Part shown: positions 7,344-15,366 of the stretch, one piece after another
Numbering within the stretch: the first letter of the stretch is position 1
How the letters are laid out: every line of letters starts with the position of its first letter
Assembly: GCA_036490795.1 (NCBI GenBank)
Contig: DASXDG010000455.1
Span: 1-24,139, forward strand
DNA from: JAFARZ01 sp036490795
GTDB taxonomy: Bacteria > Actinomycetota > Actinomycetes > Streptosporangiales > Streptosporangiaceae
Direction: 5' to 3'
Length of the DNA stretch: 24,139 nucleotides
Translations under genes and position numbers: made by a program
Notes under the pieces: model-generated
Told to the model about the DNA's origin: nothing
The model's database searches: none
Seen by the model: only the letters and a program-made list of their open reading frames with translations

Positions 7344-8117
7344 ATGGCATGGGTTGAGCTGGATGGGGCCGTCAACGTGCGCGACGTGGGCGGGATGCCC
7401 ACGACGGACGGCGGTGAGACGGTCGCGGGCCGCGTGCTGCGCGCGGACAACTTGCAGGACCTGTCGGCGGCCGACATCGAGAAACTGGTGCAGAAGCTGG
7501 GCCTGACCACGGTCGTGGACCTGCGCAGCAACTTCGAGCTGGCGTCCGAGGGCCCGGCGCCGCTGGACAGCGTTCCCGGCGTGCGGCACGCGCACCACTC
7601 GATCGTGCCCGAGGTCGGCGACACCTCCGATGTGGTGGCGGCCGCGCTGCTCGCCAGGCGCGATGCGGACCTGCGCCGGTACCCCGATGACCGCTGGTGC
7701 GGACACTACCTCGGCTACCTCGAGGATCACCCGGCCGAGGTGGTCGACGCGATGCGGAGCATCACCGAGGCGGAGGGTGCGGTGATCGTGCACTGCGCGG
7801 CGGGCAAGGACAGGACCGGCGTGACCGTGGCGATGGCGCTGACCGTCGCCGGTGTCACGAGGGAAGCCGTCGTCGCCGACTACGTGGCGACCGGTCAACG
7901 GGCGGAGGCGATCCTGGCCCGCCTCGTGGCCTCGCCCACGTATCACGACGACGTGAGCGGCACGCCCGTCGAGGCGCACGTGCCGCGGGCGGAAACGATG
8001 GACGCGTTCCTCGCCGAGGTGGACGCCCGCTACGGCGGGGTCCGCGACTGGCTGGCCAGCAACGGCTTCACCGAACAAGAGCAGTCCCAGCTCCACGCCA
8101 AACTCCGTGTCCCCTAA
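7344..8117 (+). CDS. PtpB-like tyrosine/phosphoinositide phosphatase
   Basis: A 257-residue protein of the Y_phosphatase3 family, the group of Mycobacterium PtpB. The N-terminus has NVRDVGGMPT (11-20), equivalent to the NFRDLGG opening. The P-loop is HCAAGKDRTG at 150-159, with nucleophile Cys151, Arg157, and the Lys/Asp of the AGKD form associated with dual protein and phosphoinositide activity. A helical insert follows (DYVATGQRAEAILARL) and the C-terminus is VRDWLASNGFTEQEQSQLHAKLRV, typical of the family. The ATG at 7344 lacks an SD. It ends in a convergent gap shared with the helicase gene. Its natural substrate is not evident. Confidence 0.9.
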   Translation: MAWVELDGAVNVRDVGGMPTTDGGETVAGRVLRADNLQDLSAADIEKLVQKLGLTTVVDLRSNFELASEGPAPLDSVPGVRHAHHSIVPEVGDTSDVVAAALLARRDADLRRYPDDRWCGHYLGYLEDHPAEVVDAMRSITEAEGAVIVHCAAGKDRTGVTVAMALTVAGVTREAVVADYVATGQRAEAILARLVASPTYHDDVSGTPVEAHVPRAETMDAFLAEVDARYGGVRDWLASNGFTEQEQSQLHAKLRVP

Positions 8118-8191
8118 CCAGATAAGCGGTCACGGATGCCCCACCCGCCGCTGCAGTCACACCACCCGCTAGCCGTCACGCCCCGCTCCGG

Positions 8192-8280
8192 CAATTAGCG
8201 CGGCATATTTGTCCAACGCGGTGGAAAAACATGCTGTGAGCATGGTTTTCACCGCGTTGGAACTATCTTCCGCATTGACG
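8192..8280. repeat. Nested hairpin repeat, copy A
   Basis: The core 8212-8261 is a near-perfect stem: TCCAACGCGGTG...CATGCT, loop GTG (8236-8238), AGCATG...CACCGCGTTGGA. Diverged outer arms (around 8192-8203 and 8269-8280) match those of the copies at 15367-15451 and 23771-23883. It lies between the convergent phosphatase and helicase genes. It could act as a terminator there, though it has no T-run. Confidence 0.8.
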
Positions 8281-8402
8281 GCCGCCTCGGCGGCACGCGG
8301 GGAAAGATGCTGTGACGGCTAGTGTCAATGTGACAGCAGGTGCCAATGTGGCTGCCGGGGCGGGGCGGGGCGGGGTGTCGGGGCGCCCGGCACGCGGCAG
8401 GG
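8281..8402. other. Intergenic stretch with G-quadruplex motif
   Basis: No ORF is supported here. It holds two related segments (GTGTCAATGTGACAGCA and GGTGCCAATGTGGCTGCC, 8321-8356) and, at 8357-8375, four GGGG runs separated by single C bases, a textbook intramolecular G-quadruplex pattern on the plus strand, just past the helicase stop. Confidence 0.55.
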
Positions 8403-10904
8403 CTAGTTATGATCTACGTCGGTTATCCGAAGGACGGCGGTGCCGGCCTCGTCGGACGCGGCCAGGTCAACGGTCGCGCTGATGCCCCAGTCGTGGTCGC
8501 CTGCCGGGTCGTCGAAGATCTGCCGGCATGTCCACGCACCGGGTCCGGTCGTGATGATCAGCAGCGCGGGGCCGCGCGCATCGCCGCCGGTGCCGATCGA
8601 GTCGTACTCCTCGTAGTACCCCTCGAGCGCGTCCGCCCACGCGTCGGCGTCCCAGCCTGATGCCGCGTCCAGTTCACCCAGTGAGTCGTAATGCCGCAGC
8701 GCGGCGAGCTCCACCCGCCGGAACAGCGCGTTCCGCACCAGTACGCGGAACGCCCGTACGTTCCCGGTCACGGCTGGCGGCGCCTCGGACGCCGCGGCGA
8801 GGGCTTCCTCGACCGTGCCGTCGCGCAGCCGCTCCCACTCGTCGATCAGGCTGGAGTCGACCTGGCGGACCAGTTCGCCCAGCCACTCGATCAGGTCGGT
8901 GAGCTCCTCGGTCCTGGCTTCCTCCGGCACCGTCTGCCGCAGCGCCTTGTACGCGTCGGCCAGGTAGCGCAGGACGACTCCCTCGGACCGGGCTAGCTGG
9001 TAGTGCGCGATGTACTCGCCGAACGTCATCGCCTGTTCGAACATGTCCCGCGCCACCGACTTCGGCGACAGTTCGTAGTCCGCCACCCACGGGTGCCCGC
9101 GCCGGTACAGCTCGTAGGCCGACTCGAGCAGGTCGGTGAGCGGCATCGGGTAGGTCACGTCCTCGAGCAGCGCCATCCGCTCCTCGTACTCGATGCCTTC
9201 GGCCTTCATCGCCGCGACAGCCTCGCCCTTGGCGCGCTTGAGCTGTGCGGACAGGACCTGGCGCGGGTTCTCCAGGATCGACTCGATGATCGACACCACG
9301 TCCAGGACATACGAAGGATCCGTCACGTCGAGCAGTTCGATGGCCGCCAGCGCCAGGGGCGACAGCGGCTGGTTGAGCGCGAAGTCGTCCTGCAGATCGA
9401 CGGTCAGCCGCCAGCGGCGGCCCTGCTCATCGGGCGTGGCCAGGCGCTCGACGACGCCGCCTGCCAGCAGCGTGCGGTAGATCGCGAACGCCTGCCTGAT
9501 CAGCTTGCGTTGCGATACCGGGTCCTCGTCGTTGTCGGTGAGCAGGTGCTTCATCGACGAGAACGCGTCGCCAGGGCGGCTGATCACGTTCAGCAGCATC
9601 GCGTGGCTGACCTTGAAGCTGGACTTCAGCGGCTCCGGTTCGGCGTGCACCAGGCGGTCGAAGGTCGGCTCGCCCCAGCCGATCGCGCCGTCGGGCGGCC
9701 TCTTGCGGACGACCTTGCGGCGTTTCTTAGGGTCGTCACCGGCCTTGGCGAGGGCTTTCTCGTTCTCGATGACATGGTCGGGGGCCTGGGCCACCACGTA
9801 GCCCATCGTGTCGAAGCCGGCCCGTCCGGCCCGGCCGGCGATCTGGTGGAACTCGCGGGCCTGGAGCAGCCGCACTCGCTGGCCGTCGTACTTAGAAAGA
9901 CCCGTGAACAGCACGGTGCGGATCGGCACGTTGATGCCGACGCCGAGCGTGTCAGTGCCGCAGATGACCTTGAGCAGGCCGGCCTGGGCCAGCGTCTCGA
10001 CCAGCCGCCGGTACCGGGGCAGCATTCCCGCATGGTGGACGCCGATGCCGTGCCTGACCAGCCGGGACAGCGTCCTGCCGAACGCGGAACTGAACCGGAA
10101 GTTGCCGATCAGCTCGGCGATCTGCGCCTTCTCTTCCTTGGTGCAGACGTTCACCGACATCAGCGCCTGGGCCTGCTCGATGGCCGCGGCCTGGGTGAAA
10201 TGCACGATGTAGACCGGAGCCTGCTTGCCGGTGAGCAGGTCTTCGAGCGTCTCGTGCATGGGCGTGGTGACGTAGGAGTAGGCGAGAGGGACCGGGCGTT
10301 CGGCGCTGGTGATCACGGCGGTGTCCCGGCCGGTCCTGCGGATCAGGTCATCCTTGAACCTGGTCACGTCGCCGAGCGTCGCGGACATCAGCACGAACTG
10401 CGCCTGCGGCAGCTCGATCAGCGGGACCTGCCAGGCCCAGCCCCGGTCCGGGTCCGCGTAGTAATGGAACTCGTCCATCACCACCAGGCCCACGTCCAGG
10501 TTCTTGCCCTGGCGCAGGGCGAGGTTGGCGAGGATCTCAGCCGTGCAGCAGATGATCTGCGCGTCGGCGTTGACGCTGGCGTCGCCGGTCAGCATGCCGA
10601 CGTCCTCGGCACCGAATGTGTCGCACAGCGCGAAGAACTTCTCCGAAACCAGCGCCTTCACCGGTGCCGTGTAGAAGGTCACCGCGTTCCGCGCCAGCGC
10701 GGCGAAATGCGCGCCGGTGGCGATCAGGCTCTTGCCGGACCCGGTCGGCGTGGACACGATCGCGTTGTTGCCGGAGACAATCTCGATCAGCGCCTCTTCC
10801 TGGTGCGGATAGAGGCTGAGGCCCTGCTTAGCCGACCATGCGGTGAAGGCCTCGAACACAGCGTCGGGCTGGTCCGTGTCGGGGAGCAGGTCGGTGAGCG
10901 TCAT
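8403..10904 (-). CDS. DEAD/DEAH-box helicase with DUF3516 C-terminal region
   Basis: A protein of about 833 residues. The helicase core has the Q-motif-like LYPHQEEALIEIVSG, Walker A TPTGSGKS, motif Ia APVKALVSEK, motif II DEFH in VVMDEFHYYADPDRGWAW, motif III SATLGD, and the C-terminal RecA lobe with GVHHAGMLPRYRRLVE, GTDTLGVGINVPIRTV and HQIAGRAGRAG (motif VI). This is the Ski2-like order. The remaining ~400 residues match the DUF3516 region that accompanies this helicase in actinobacteria. It probably remodels RNA; the specific role is unknown. ATG at 10904 (MTLTDLLP) is preferred because homologous proteins begin this way and GGATA lies before it; ATG at 10916 is in frame. It is divergent from the EACC1/caspase genes. 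Confidence 0.9.
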   Translation of the reverse strand: MTLTDLLPDTDQPDAVFEAFTAWSAKQGLSLYPHQEEALIEIVSGNNAIVSTPTGSGKSLIATGAHFAALARNAVTFYTAPVKALVSEKFFALCDTFGAEDVGMLTGDASVNADAQIICCTAEILANLALRQGKNLDVGLVVMDEFHYYADPDRGWAWQVPLIELPQAQFVLMSATLGDVTRFKDDLIRRTGRDTAVITSAERPVPLAYSYVTTPMHETLEDLLTGKQAPVYIVHFTQAAAIEQAQALMSVNVCTKEEKAQIAELIGNFRFSSAFGRTLSRLVRHGIGVHHAGMLPRYRRLVETLAQAGLLKVICGTDTLGVGINVPIRTVLFTGLSKYDGQRVRLLQAREFHQIAGRAGRAGFDTMGYVVAQAPDHVIENEKALAKAGDDPKKRRKVVRKRPPDGAIGWGEPTFDRLVHAEPEPLKSSFKVSHAMLLNVISRPGDAFSSMKHLLTDNDEDPVSQRKLIRQAFAIYRTLLAGGVVERLATPDEQGRRWRLTVDLQDDFALNQPLSPLALAAIELLDVTDPSYVLDVVSIIESILENPRQVLSAQLKRAKGEAVAAMKAEGIEYEERMALLEDVTYPMPLTDLLESAYELYRRGHPWVADYELSPKSVARDMFEQAMTFGEYIAHYQLARSEGVVLRYLADAYKALRQTVPEEARTEELTDLIEWLGELVRQVDSSLIDEWERLRDGTVEEALAAASEAPPAVTGNVRAFRVLVRNALFRRVELAALRHYDSLGELDAASGWDADAWADALEGYYEEYDSIGTGGDARGPALLIITTGPGAWTCRQIFDDPAGDHDWGISATVDLAASDEAGTAVLRITDVDHN

Positions 10905-10919
10905 AGCTATATCCATTTA

Positions 10920-10941
10920 TCATAACTGACGGTGGTGCTTC
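10920..10941. repeat. 22-bp dispersed repeat, copy 1
   Basis: It matches 20205-20226 at 21 of 22 bases (shared core ACGGTGGTGCTTC). Here it lies in the divergent promoter region between helicase and EACC1, and on the minus strand it includes TATGAT, a possible -10 box for the helicase. It may be an operator or a small repeat. Confidence 0.55.
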
Positions 10942-10996
10942 CCCCGCGCTGGGTCTAAAGTCGCGGTAAATAAGCCGGTTTCTCCGTGGGGGGAAG

Positions 10997-11332
10997 ATGG
11001 AGCGGGTCCCCGTCGAGCTGTCGCTGTCCGACTACGGACAACTTGGCTCACTGGAGAATTACGTGCGCCTGGCGGCGCCGGAGGTTGGGCTAACGCGCGT
11101 TTCCGGGCGGCCGGGCAGCGGCGAGCAAGGTGCGCTCGACGTGCTGACCGCGCTGGCCGATAGCGGTGGGCTCATCGCGTTGGTCAAGGTACTCCCTGAG
11201 TTCTTGCGTTCGCGCAAGTCCGGCATGTCGGTGGAGATGAAGCTGCCCAGCAGGGGGCACATCAAGGTGACCGCCGACAACGCCGCGGACGTCATGGCGG
11301 CGATCGAGAAATTCCTTGATGCCGGTTCCTGA
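10997..11332 (+). CDS. EACC1 (effector-associated constant component 1) protein
   Basis: A 111-residue protein: an N-terminal part with LENYVRLAAPEVGLTRVSGRPGSGEQGALDVLTALADSGGLIALVKVLPEFLRSRKSGMSVEMKL, ending in VTADNAADVMAAIEKFL. The pattern of LxxYV, GALDVLT, a short hydrophobic helix (about 55-70) and a final β-strand plus helix fits the EACC1 family, which occurs next to caspase, trypsin or other effector genes in actinobacterial conflict systems. SD GGGGGGAAG precedes the ATG at 10997. It overlaps the caspase gene by 14 bases, so both are translated together. It is thought to link sensing to effector activity, but its mechanism is not established. Confidence 0.8.
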   Translation: MERVPVELSLSDYGQLGSLENYVRLAAPEVGLTRVSGRPGSGEQGALDVLTALADSGGLIALVKVLPEFLRSRKSGMSVEMKLPSRGHIKVTADNAADVMAAIEKFLDAGS

Positions 11333-13571
11333 TCTGCCACCGCTGCGGGACTACGGTCGGTCCCGCGCAGTATTGATCGGGAACTGGGATTACACGTTCC
11401 TCGAACCTGTGCCCGCGGCGGCCAACAGCCTGCGGCGGATGGAGGACTTGCTGACCGGCCCGTTGTGCGGCTGGCCACCGGATCGCGTCACCGTCATTGC
11501 CAACGAGCCTGGTCCTGGCAATATTCCGGACCGGCTGGTCACCGCCCATGCCGGCGTTCACGACGTGGCTTTGTTCTACTTCGTCGGCCACGGCCAGATC
11601 GCCCCCGATGACGAGCTGTGCCTTGGCATGAGGGATTCCCGGCCGGAAGCGAACCGGCGGGCCTCGACGAGCTTGCGGTTCGGCGATGTCCGCAGCGCGC
11701 TGATGGAGAGCCGCGCCGCCACCAAGATCGTGATCCTGGACTGCTGTTACGCCGGGCTCGTTACGACCAGGACGCTGGGCGCCAGTGATGTACTCGACCA
11801 TGCCCAGGTGGCCGGCGCTTACACGATGGCGGCGACTCGCGCGTACACCACCGCGCGCTATGAGCAGGCCCAGGGCCGGGCCCGTCCGCAGACGTATTTC
11901 ACCAAGTACCTGGCCGACGTGGTCGAGCGGGGGATACCCGGACAGCCTGCGCGGCTACGGCTGGAGCCGCTGTTCAAGCAGGTGCGGGACAACCTGGCCG
12001 CCGATCACCGCCCGGTGCCGGAAAGCCGCGCGGTGGACAACGCGCGAGAGTTCGTATTCGCGTACAACGCGGCCCCTCCTGGTACGCGTCTCGATACCGA
12101 GCGGGAGCTTGCCGAGCGCGACGCTCAGGTGGCAGCGCTGCTGGACCAGGTCGCGGCGCACGAGCGCGAACTCGCCCGGCTCCGGTCCCGGCAAGCCGAG
12201 TCGCCGTCGGCCACGGCCGAGCGCCGGGAGGAATTGCGGGAGGCGATCCACGAGGCGGAGCGGGAGGCCGGCGAGGCGGTCAGGCAGCTCGATCAGGCCC
12301 GCGACGCGCAGGCCGCGGCCGCACCGGTGCCGTCGTTCGGCGGGCCGGCTCCCGGGCCGGCTCCCGGACGTGCCCCTCGCGGCGTTCTCCGTGGAGTGGC
12401 GATACGAGCCACGCTCGTCACCGTACTGCTCGGCGGCGCCATCGCCTGGGCGCTGATCGCCTTGTCCGGCGGGAACAAGCCGGGGCTTACCGGCAACGGG
12501 AACCATGCGACCGCGACCGGCGGAAGCCATCCGCCGGCCACCGGCTCCGGTCATCCGACCGCGACTGGCGGTGGCCATCCGACGGCATCCGGCGGGGCTA
12601 CGAACGGGAATCCGGCGAACATCGTGACGGTCCTGGCCTCGCAGTGGAAGTCGATCCCGTTTGGTCAGCCGCCCGATTCGGTCGCGTTCGCGCCGGACGG
12701 GACCACCCTTGCCGTCGGTACGTCGCAGGTCGGGGACACGCCTGGCGGCAACGCGTACCTGGTGAATACCGGCACTTCGGTGAAGACCAAACTGCCCAAT
12801 CCGTTGTACCTCGAAGGCGTCACCGCCGTGGCGTTCACCCAAGACGGTACGTTGTCCATCTCCGTCGGCACCAACGACGACGGCACCTCGTACTCGTGGA
12901 ACGTCGCGAATCATCGGGTCGAATTTGACTATCCGGATCCGCGGAACGGGATCGTCACCGCCATGGCCGGCGCGCCGGAAGGCGAGATCGCCGTCATCGA
13001 AGACAGCACGGACATCTACCTATGGAACCCTGCCACCGATGGGATTATCCCGAGCCTCTACCAAGACCCGTCAAAGCAGGGCATTTCGGCAATAGCCATG
13101 TCATCTGACGACGGCACCTTGGTCACCGCCGATGGCGACCGCACGGTGTACCTGTGGCACACCGGCAACATGGGGGCTGGACCTGTCAAGGACATCAGCC
13201 TGCTGAACACGAGTGTCACCGCGCTGGCGGTCGGGCCGGGCGGCAACACCGTGGCCATCTCGGGCGGCGGCGGCTCGACGTACCTGTGGAATCCCAGCAA
13301 CGACAAGCGCACTGCCGTCACCGGCCCGCCGCTCAACACCATGGTCAACTCGATGGCCTTCTCGCCTGACGGCGCCCTGCTGGCGATCGGTGACAGCAAC
13401 GGCACCACCTACATGTGGGCCGTCGCCACCGGCAAACCCCTTCCGGCCATCAACGACCCTTCGGTCGGGGGCGCAGCGGCGGTGGCGTTTGGCCCGAATG
13501 GCACGACGCTGGCCACGGCCTACAGCAATGGCTTCGTCTACCTGTGGCGGCTCACGATCATGACCGGCTGA
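11319..13571 (+). CDS. EACC1-associated caspase with transmembrane helix and WD40 propeller
   Basis: A 750-residue protein with three parts. The caspase-like protease domain (about 14-250) has RAVLIGNWDY, catalytic His91 in FYFVGHGQ and Cys143 in ILDCCYAG. A charged coiled coil (about 258-332), a Pro/Gly stretch and a single membrane helix (about 362-383) follow; Arg residues before the helix predict a cytosolic N-terminus. After a Gly/Thr/His linker with GHPTATGG-type repeats (about 392-428), seven WD40-like units end in YLVN, YSWN, YLWN, YLWH, YLWN, YMWA and YLWR, enough for one propeller outside the membrane. ATG 11319 is used; a TTG at 11316 is adjacent. The stop overlaps the convergent membrane gene by 14 bases. 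Likely a membrane-anchored sensor-protease for cell-suicide type defence (inference). Confidence 0.9.
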   Translation: MPVPDLPPLRDYGRSRAVLIGNWDYTFLEPVPAAANSLRRMEDLLTGPLCGWPPDRVTVIANEPGPGNIPDRLVTAHAGVHDVALFYFVGHGQIAPDDELCLGMRDSRPEANRRASTSLRFGDVRSALMESRAATKIVILDCCYAGLVTTRTLGASDVLDHAQVAGAYTMAATRAYTTARYEQAQGRARPQTYFTKYLADVVERGIPGQPARLRLEPLFKQVRDNLAADHRPVPESRAVDNAREFVFAYNAAPPGTRLDTERELAERDAQVAALLDQVAAHERELARLRSRQAESPSATAERREELREAIHEAEREAGEAVRQLDQARDAQAAAAPVPSFGGPAPGPAPGRAPRGVLRGVAIRATLVTVLLGGAIAWALIALSGGNKPGLTGNGNHATATGGSHPPATGSGHPTATGGGHPTASGGATNGNPANIVTVLASQWKSIPFGQPPDSVAFAPDGTTLAVGTSQVGDTPGGNAYLVNTGTSVKTKLPNPLYLEGVTAVAFTQDGTLSISVGTNDDGTSYSWNVANHRVEFDYPDPRNGIVTAMAGAPEGEIAVIEDSTDIYLWNPATDGIIPSLYQDPSKQGISAIAMSSDDGTLVTADGDRTVYLWHTGNMGAGPVKDISLLNTSVTALAVGPGGNTVAISGGGGSTYLWNPSNDKRTAVTGPPLNTMVNSMAFSPDGALLAIGDSNGTTYMWAVATGKPLPAINDPSVGGAAAVAFGPNGTTLATAYSNGFVYLWRLTIMTG

Positions 13572-14529
13572 CCGCTCGCCAGGTCAGGGCGGCGGATCGC
13601 TGAGCGAGGGCGAACGCGAACGCCAGCAGGACCAGGCCCGCCACGTCGATCGCGCCGGCGTGGAACAGGCCGTCAGGGCCGGGTCCGCCGTCGACGACCC
13701 AGGCGGCGCAGCCCGCCAGGAACACGACCATCAGCGTCGCGGCGGCGACGCCGAGCCTGGCCTCGAAGCGGAGTACGTTCTTGGACAGCCCGGACCGGCG
13801 GATGATCATGATCAGCCCGGTGATGATGGCGGCGATGGCGAGCGGGCTGATTGCCATCCAGGCGAGTTCGGCCGCCGGGAAGTGTGCCAGCCATCCCGGG
13901 TGCGCCCAGTACGACGAGACCGACAGCGTCGATGCCCACGAGAACGCGGCCACCCCGCCGGGGACCAGGCCGCGGCCCGCCCACGGGTGGCCGCCGGTGC
14001 CCGGCCAGCCGTTGCCGAAGTGGCGGGCGCCTGCGACCATGACCGCGGTTCCTGCCAGGCCAAGTACCACTGGCGTTCTGAGCTGTACTGACCTTGATTT
14101 TGCGAGTGTCCACAGGACGGGTGCGGCCGCGGCGATCGCCAGTGCGACGAACGCGGCCGTGGCCGCCGACATCGTCACCGTGCCCAGGCGGGTGGCCGCG
14201 GTGTCCGGCGCGGACCACTGCCAGCCGATGATGAGCTGCGACCACATGACGACGCCGAAGCCGAGGAAGACCGCCAGGCTGCGGGCGAGCCAGGCCAGGC
14301 TGGTCCTGGCCCGGGCGGCAGGGTCGGGTTCGAGCGCCTAGTCGCCGAGTCCGGCCGCGGCGAGCCTGGCCAGGATTCCGCCGCGCGCAACGTCCAGCGT
14401 GCGGGCGGTTGACCGCGGGCGTTCGGTGCTGTCGTCGACGAGCAGTTCGGCGAATTCCTCGCCGTATCGGGACCGCCACGCCCCCGGGTACCAGCGGATG
14501 AGCCTTTCCGCGCGAGCTCGCGCGTTCAA
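13558..14529 (-). pseudogene. PadR-linked membrane protein interrupted by an in-frame TAG
   Basis: The 63-residue 5' part starts with a TTG (14529) overlapping the PadR stop and reads RLIRWYPGAWRSRYGEEFAELLVDDSTERPRS, the conserved opening of a membrane protein usually paired with PadR. It ends at TAG 14338-14340. The same frame then continues (ALEPDPAARARTSLAWLARSL...) with six membrane helices to the TGA at 13558, e.g. FLGFGVVMWSQLIIGWQW and PLAIAAIITGLIMII. No start codon exists between the TAG and the ATG at 14247, and the conserved first helix lies upstream of that ATG, so the two parts look like one gene broken by a nonsense codon. A shortened product from 14247 is possible. A sequencing error would restore a gene of about 320 residues. 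Confidence 0.75.
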
Positions 14530-14861
14530 GCGGTGCCCCAGGTGCTGGCCAGGCGGCGCAGGCCGAGGTCGGCGACCCGCCGCTGGTTGTCCAGGTGGGC
14601 GCGCAGCGCCTCGGCGCCCGCCGCGGTGAGCTGGTAGGGGCGCCGCCGGTCGTCGATTTCCAGTGCCTCGATCATGCCCTGCGACTGGAGCCTGGCCAGC
14701 GCCTCGTACAGCGTGCCCGGTGCCAGCCGTACGCCGGCGAACGACTCGATGTCCTTGGTCAGCGCGTACCCGTGCTTGGCGCCCTCGGCGAGGCTAGCCA
14801 GGATCAGTGTCGCCGGGCCCGCGTACCGGCCGAATCCGTTGAGTGCCTCCACGCGGGCCAT
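14526..14861 (-). CDS. PadR-family transcriptional regulator
   Basis: A 111-residue regulator with the PadR winged helix: ATLILASLAEGAKHGYALTKDIESFAGVRLAPGTLYEALARLQSQGMIEAL, then the wing DDRRRPYQLTAAGAEALRAHL. HGYALTKDIE and GTLYEALARLQ are the family hallmarks. The short C-terminal helix (NQRRVADLGLRRLASTW) serves for dimerisation. The stop overlaps the start of the membrane gene (TTGA). The ATG at 14861 has only AGG close by and lies inside the upstream small ORF, so coupled translation is likely. It probably represses its own operon. Confidence 0.88.
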   Translation of the reverse strand: MARVEALNGFGRYAGPATLILASLAEGAKHGYALTKDIESFAGVRLAPGTLYEALARLQSQGMIEALEIDDRRRPYQLTAAGAEALRAHLDNQRRVADLGLRRLASTWGTA

Positions 14862-15019
14862 CCTATGGCCGCGGCGGTGAAGATCGCCGCGTGCAGATAC
14901 TCCCTGAGCGGGATGGCCTTGAGCGGGATGGCCTTGAGCGGGATGGCTCTGAGCGGGATGGCTCTGAGCGGGCGGGTGCCGGGCGGCGGCTGGCTGGGCA
15001 GGCTGGTGCTGTCTGTCAT
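14804..15019 (-). CDS. Small leaderless ORF with RAIPL/KAIPL repeats upstream of padR
   Basis: 71 residues: a Pro-rich start (SLPSQPPPGTRP), then four near-identical five-residue units (LRAIP, LRAIP, LKAIP, LKAIP), LREYL, a hydrophobic stretch AAIFTAAAIGWPAW and a basic tail. The ATG at 15019 lies 7 bases after a TAATCT -10 box with a good TTGACG -35, so it should be the first codon of a leaderless mRNA. It overlaps padR by 58 bases in another frame. It may be a leader peptide that feeds translation of padR, or a real small protein. I do not recognise a family. Confidence 0.5.
   Translation of the reverse strand: MTDSTSLPSQPPPGTRPLRAIPLRAIPLKAIPLKAIPLREYLHAAIFTAAAIGWPAWRHSTDSAGTRARRH
14906..14980 (-). 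repeat. 15-bp tandem repeat coding for RAIPL/KAIPL
   Basis: Four near-perfect units start at 14906, 14921, 14936 and 14951 (plus-strand form GAGCGGGATGGCYYT), followed by a degenerate fifth at 14966. The pairs are identical two by two, pointing to recent duplication. Confidence 0.9.
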
Positions 15020-15025
15020 GCCGGC

Positions 15026-15055
15026 AGATTAGTGCGGCTTCCGGTATATCGTCAA
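15026..15055 (-). promoter_or_regulatory. Promoter of the small ORF/padR operon
   Basis: Minus strand: TTGACG at 15055-15050, an 18-bp spacer, TAATCT at 15031-15026, six bases, then ATG at 15019. The layout predicts a start at the A of the ATG. Confidence 0.65.
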
Positions 15056-15195
15056 ACGATGCAACGGTAGGCGAGCTATTTTTGTTCCGCGTAGCGATGG
15101 CGGGATGCGGACGGGCGGTGATGGCGAGACTGTCGATGCGGTCGGGATCGATGTGGTTGATGTTTCCCGGCTGGCAGCGTAACGATCTCGGTTAA

Positions 15196-15231
15196 CGTGT
15201 CCGTTTACCCCTTCGTGTCCGATTACCCCTC
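15196..15231. repeat. 18-bp tandem repeat, two units
   Basis: CGTGTCCGTTTACCCCTT (15196-15213) and CGTGTCCGATTACCCCTC (15214-15231) match at 16 of 18 positions. Confidence 0.75.
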
Positions 15232-15366
15232 GTTTTCGGGGGTCTAGCTACCACGAAGGGGCAGTCCTCCACGTCGTTGCGGGCTTGGATGGGTGTGCGC
15301 GCCATTGGGTGGATGTACGGGCCGTACTCGCCGGCGCGCCCCTTGCCCGTCCCGCCGTGGGCGCCG

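Noticed and set aside
5898..8096. 732-residue minus-strand open frame
   Set aside because: It runs antisense across the ankyrin, HTH, Clp-N and phosphatase genes, which all have clear family motifs; the translation is biased to Arg/Gly/His as expected from GC-rich antisense.
9003..10925. 640-residue plus-strand open frame
   Set aside because: Antisense to the helicase, whose motifs are intact; no domain in the translation.
13673..14479. 268-residue minus-strand frame that bridges the TAG
   Set aside because: It lies in another frame than both halves of the membrane gene and is Arg-rich without helices; it does not restore the gene.
14509..14524. Palindrome CGCGCGAGCTCGCGCG as an operator
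   Set aside because: It lies inside coding sequence just after the membrane-gene start and is explained by Ala/Arg codons; no promoter nearby.
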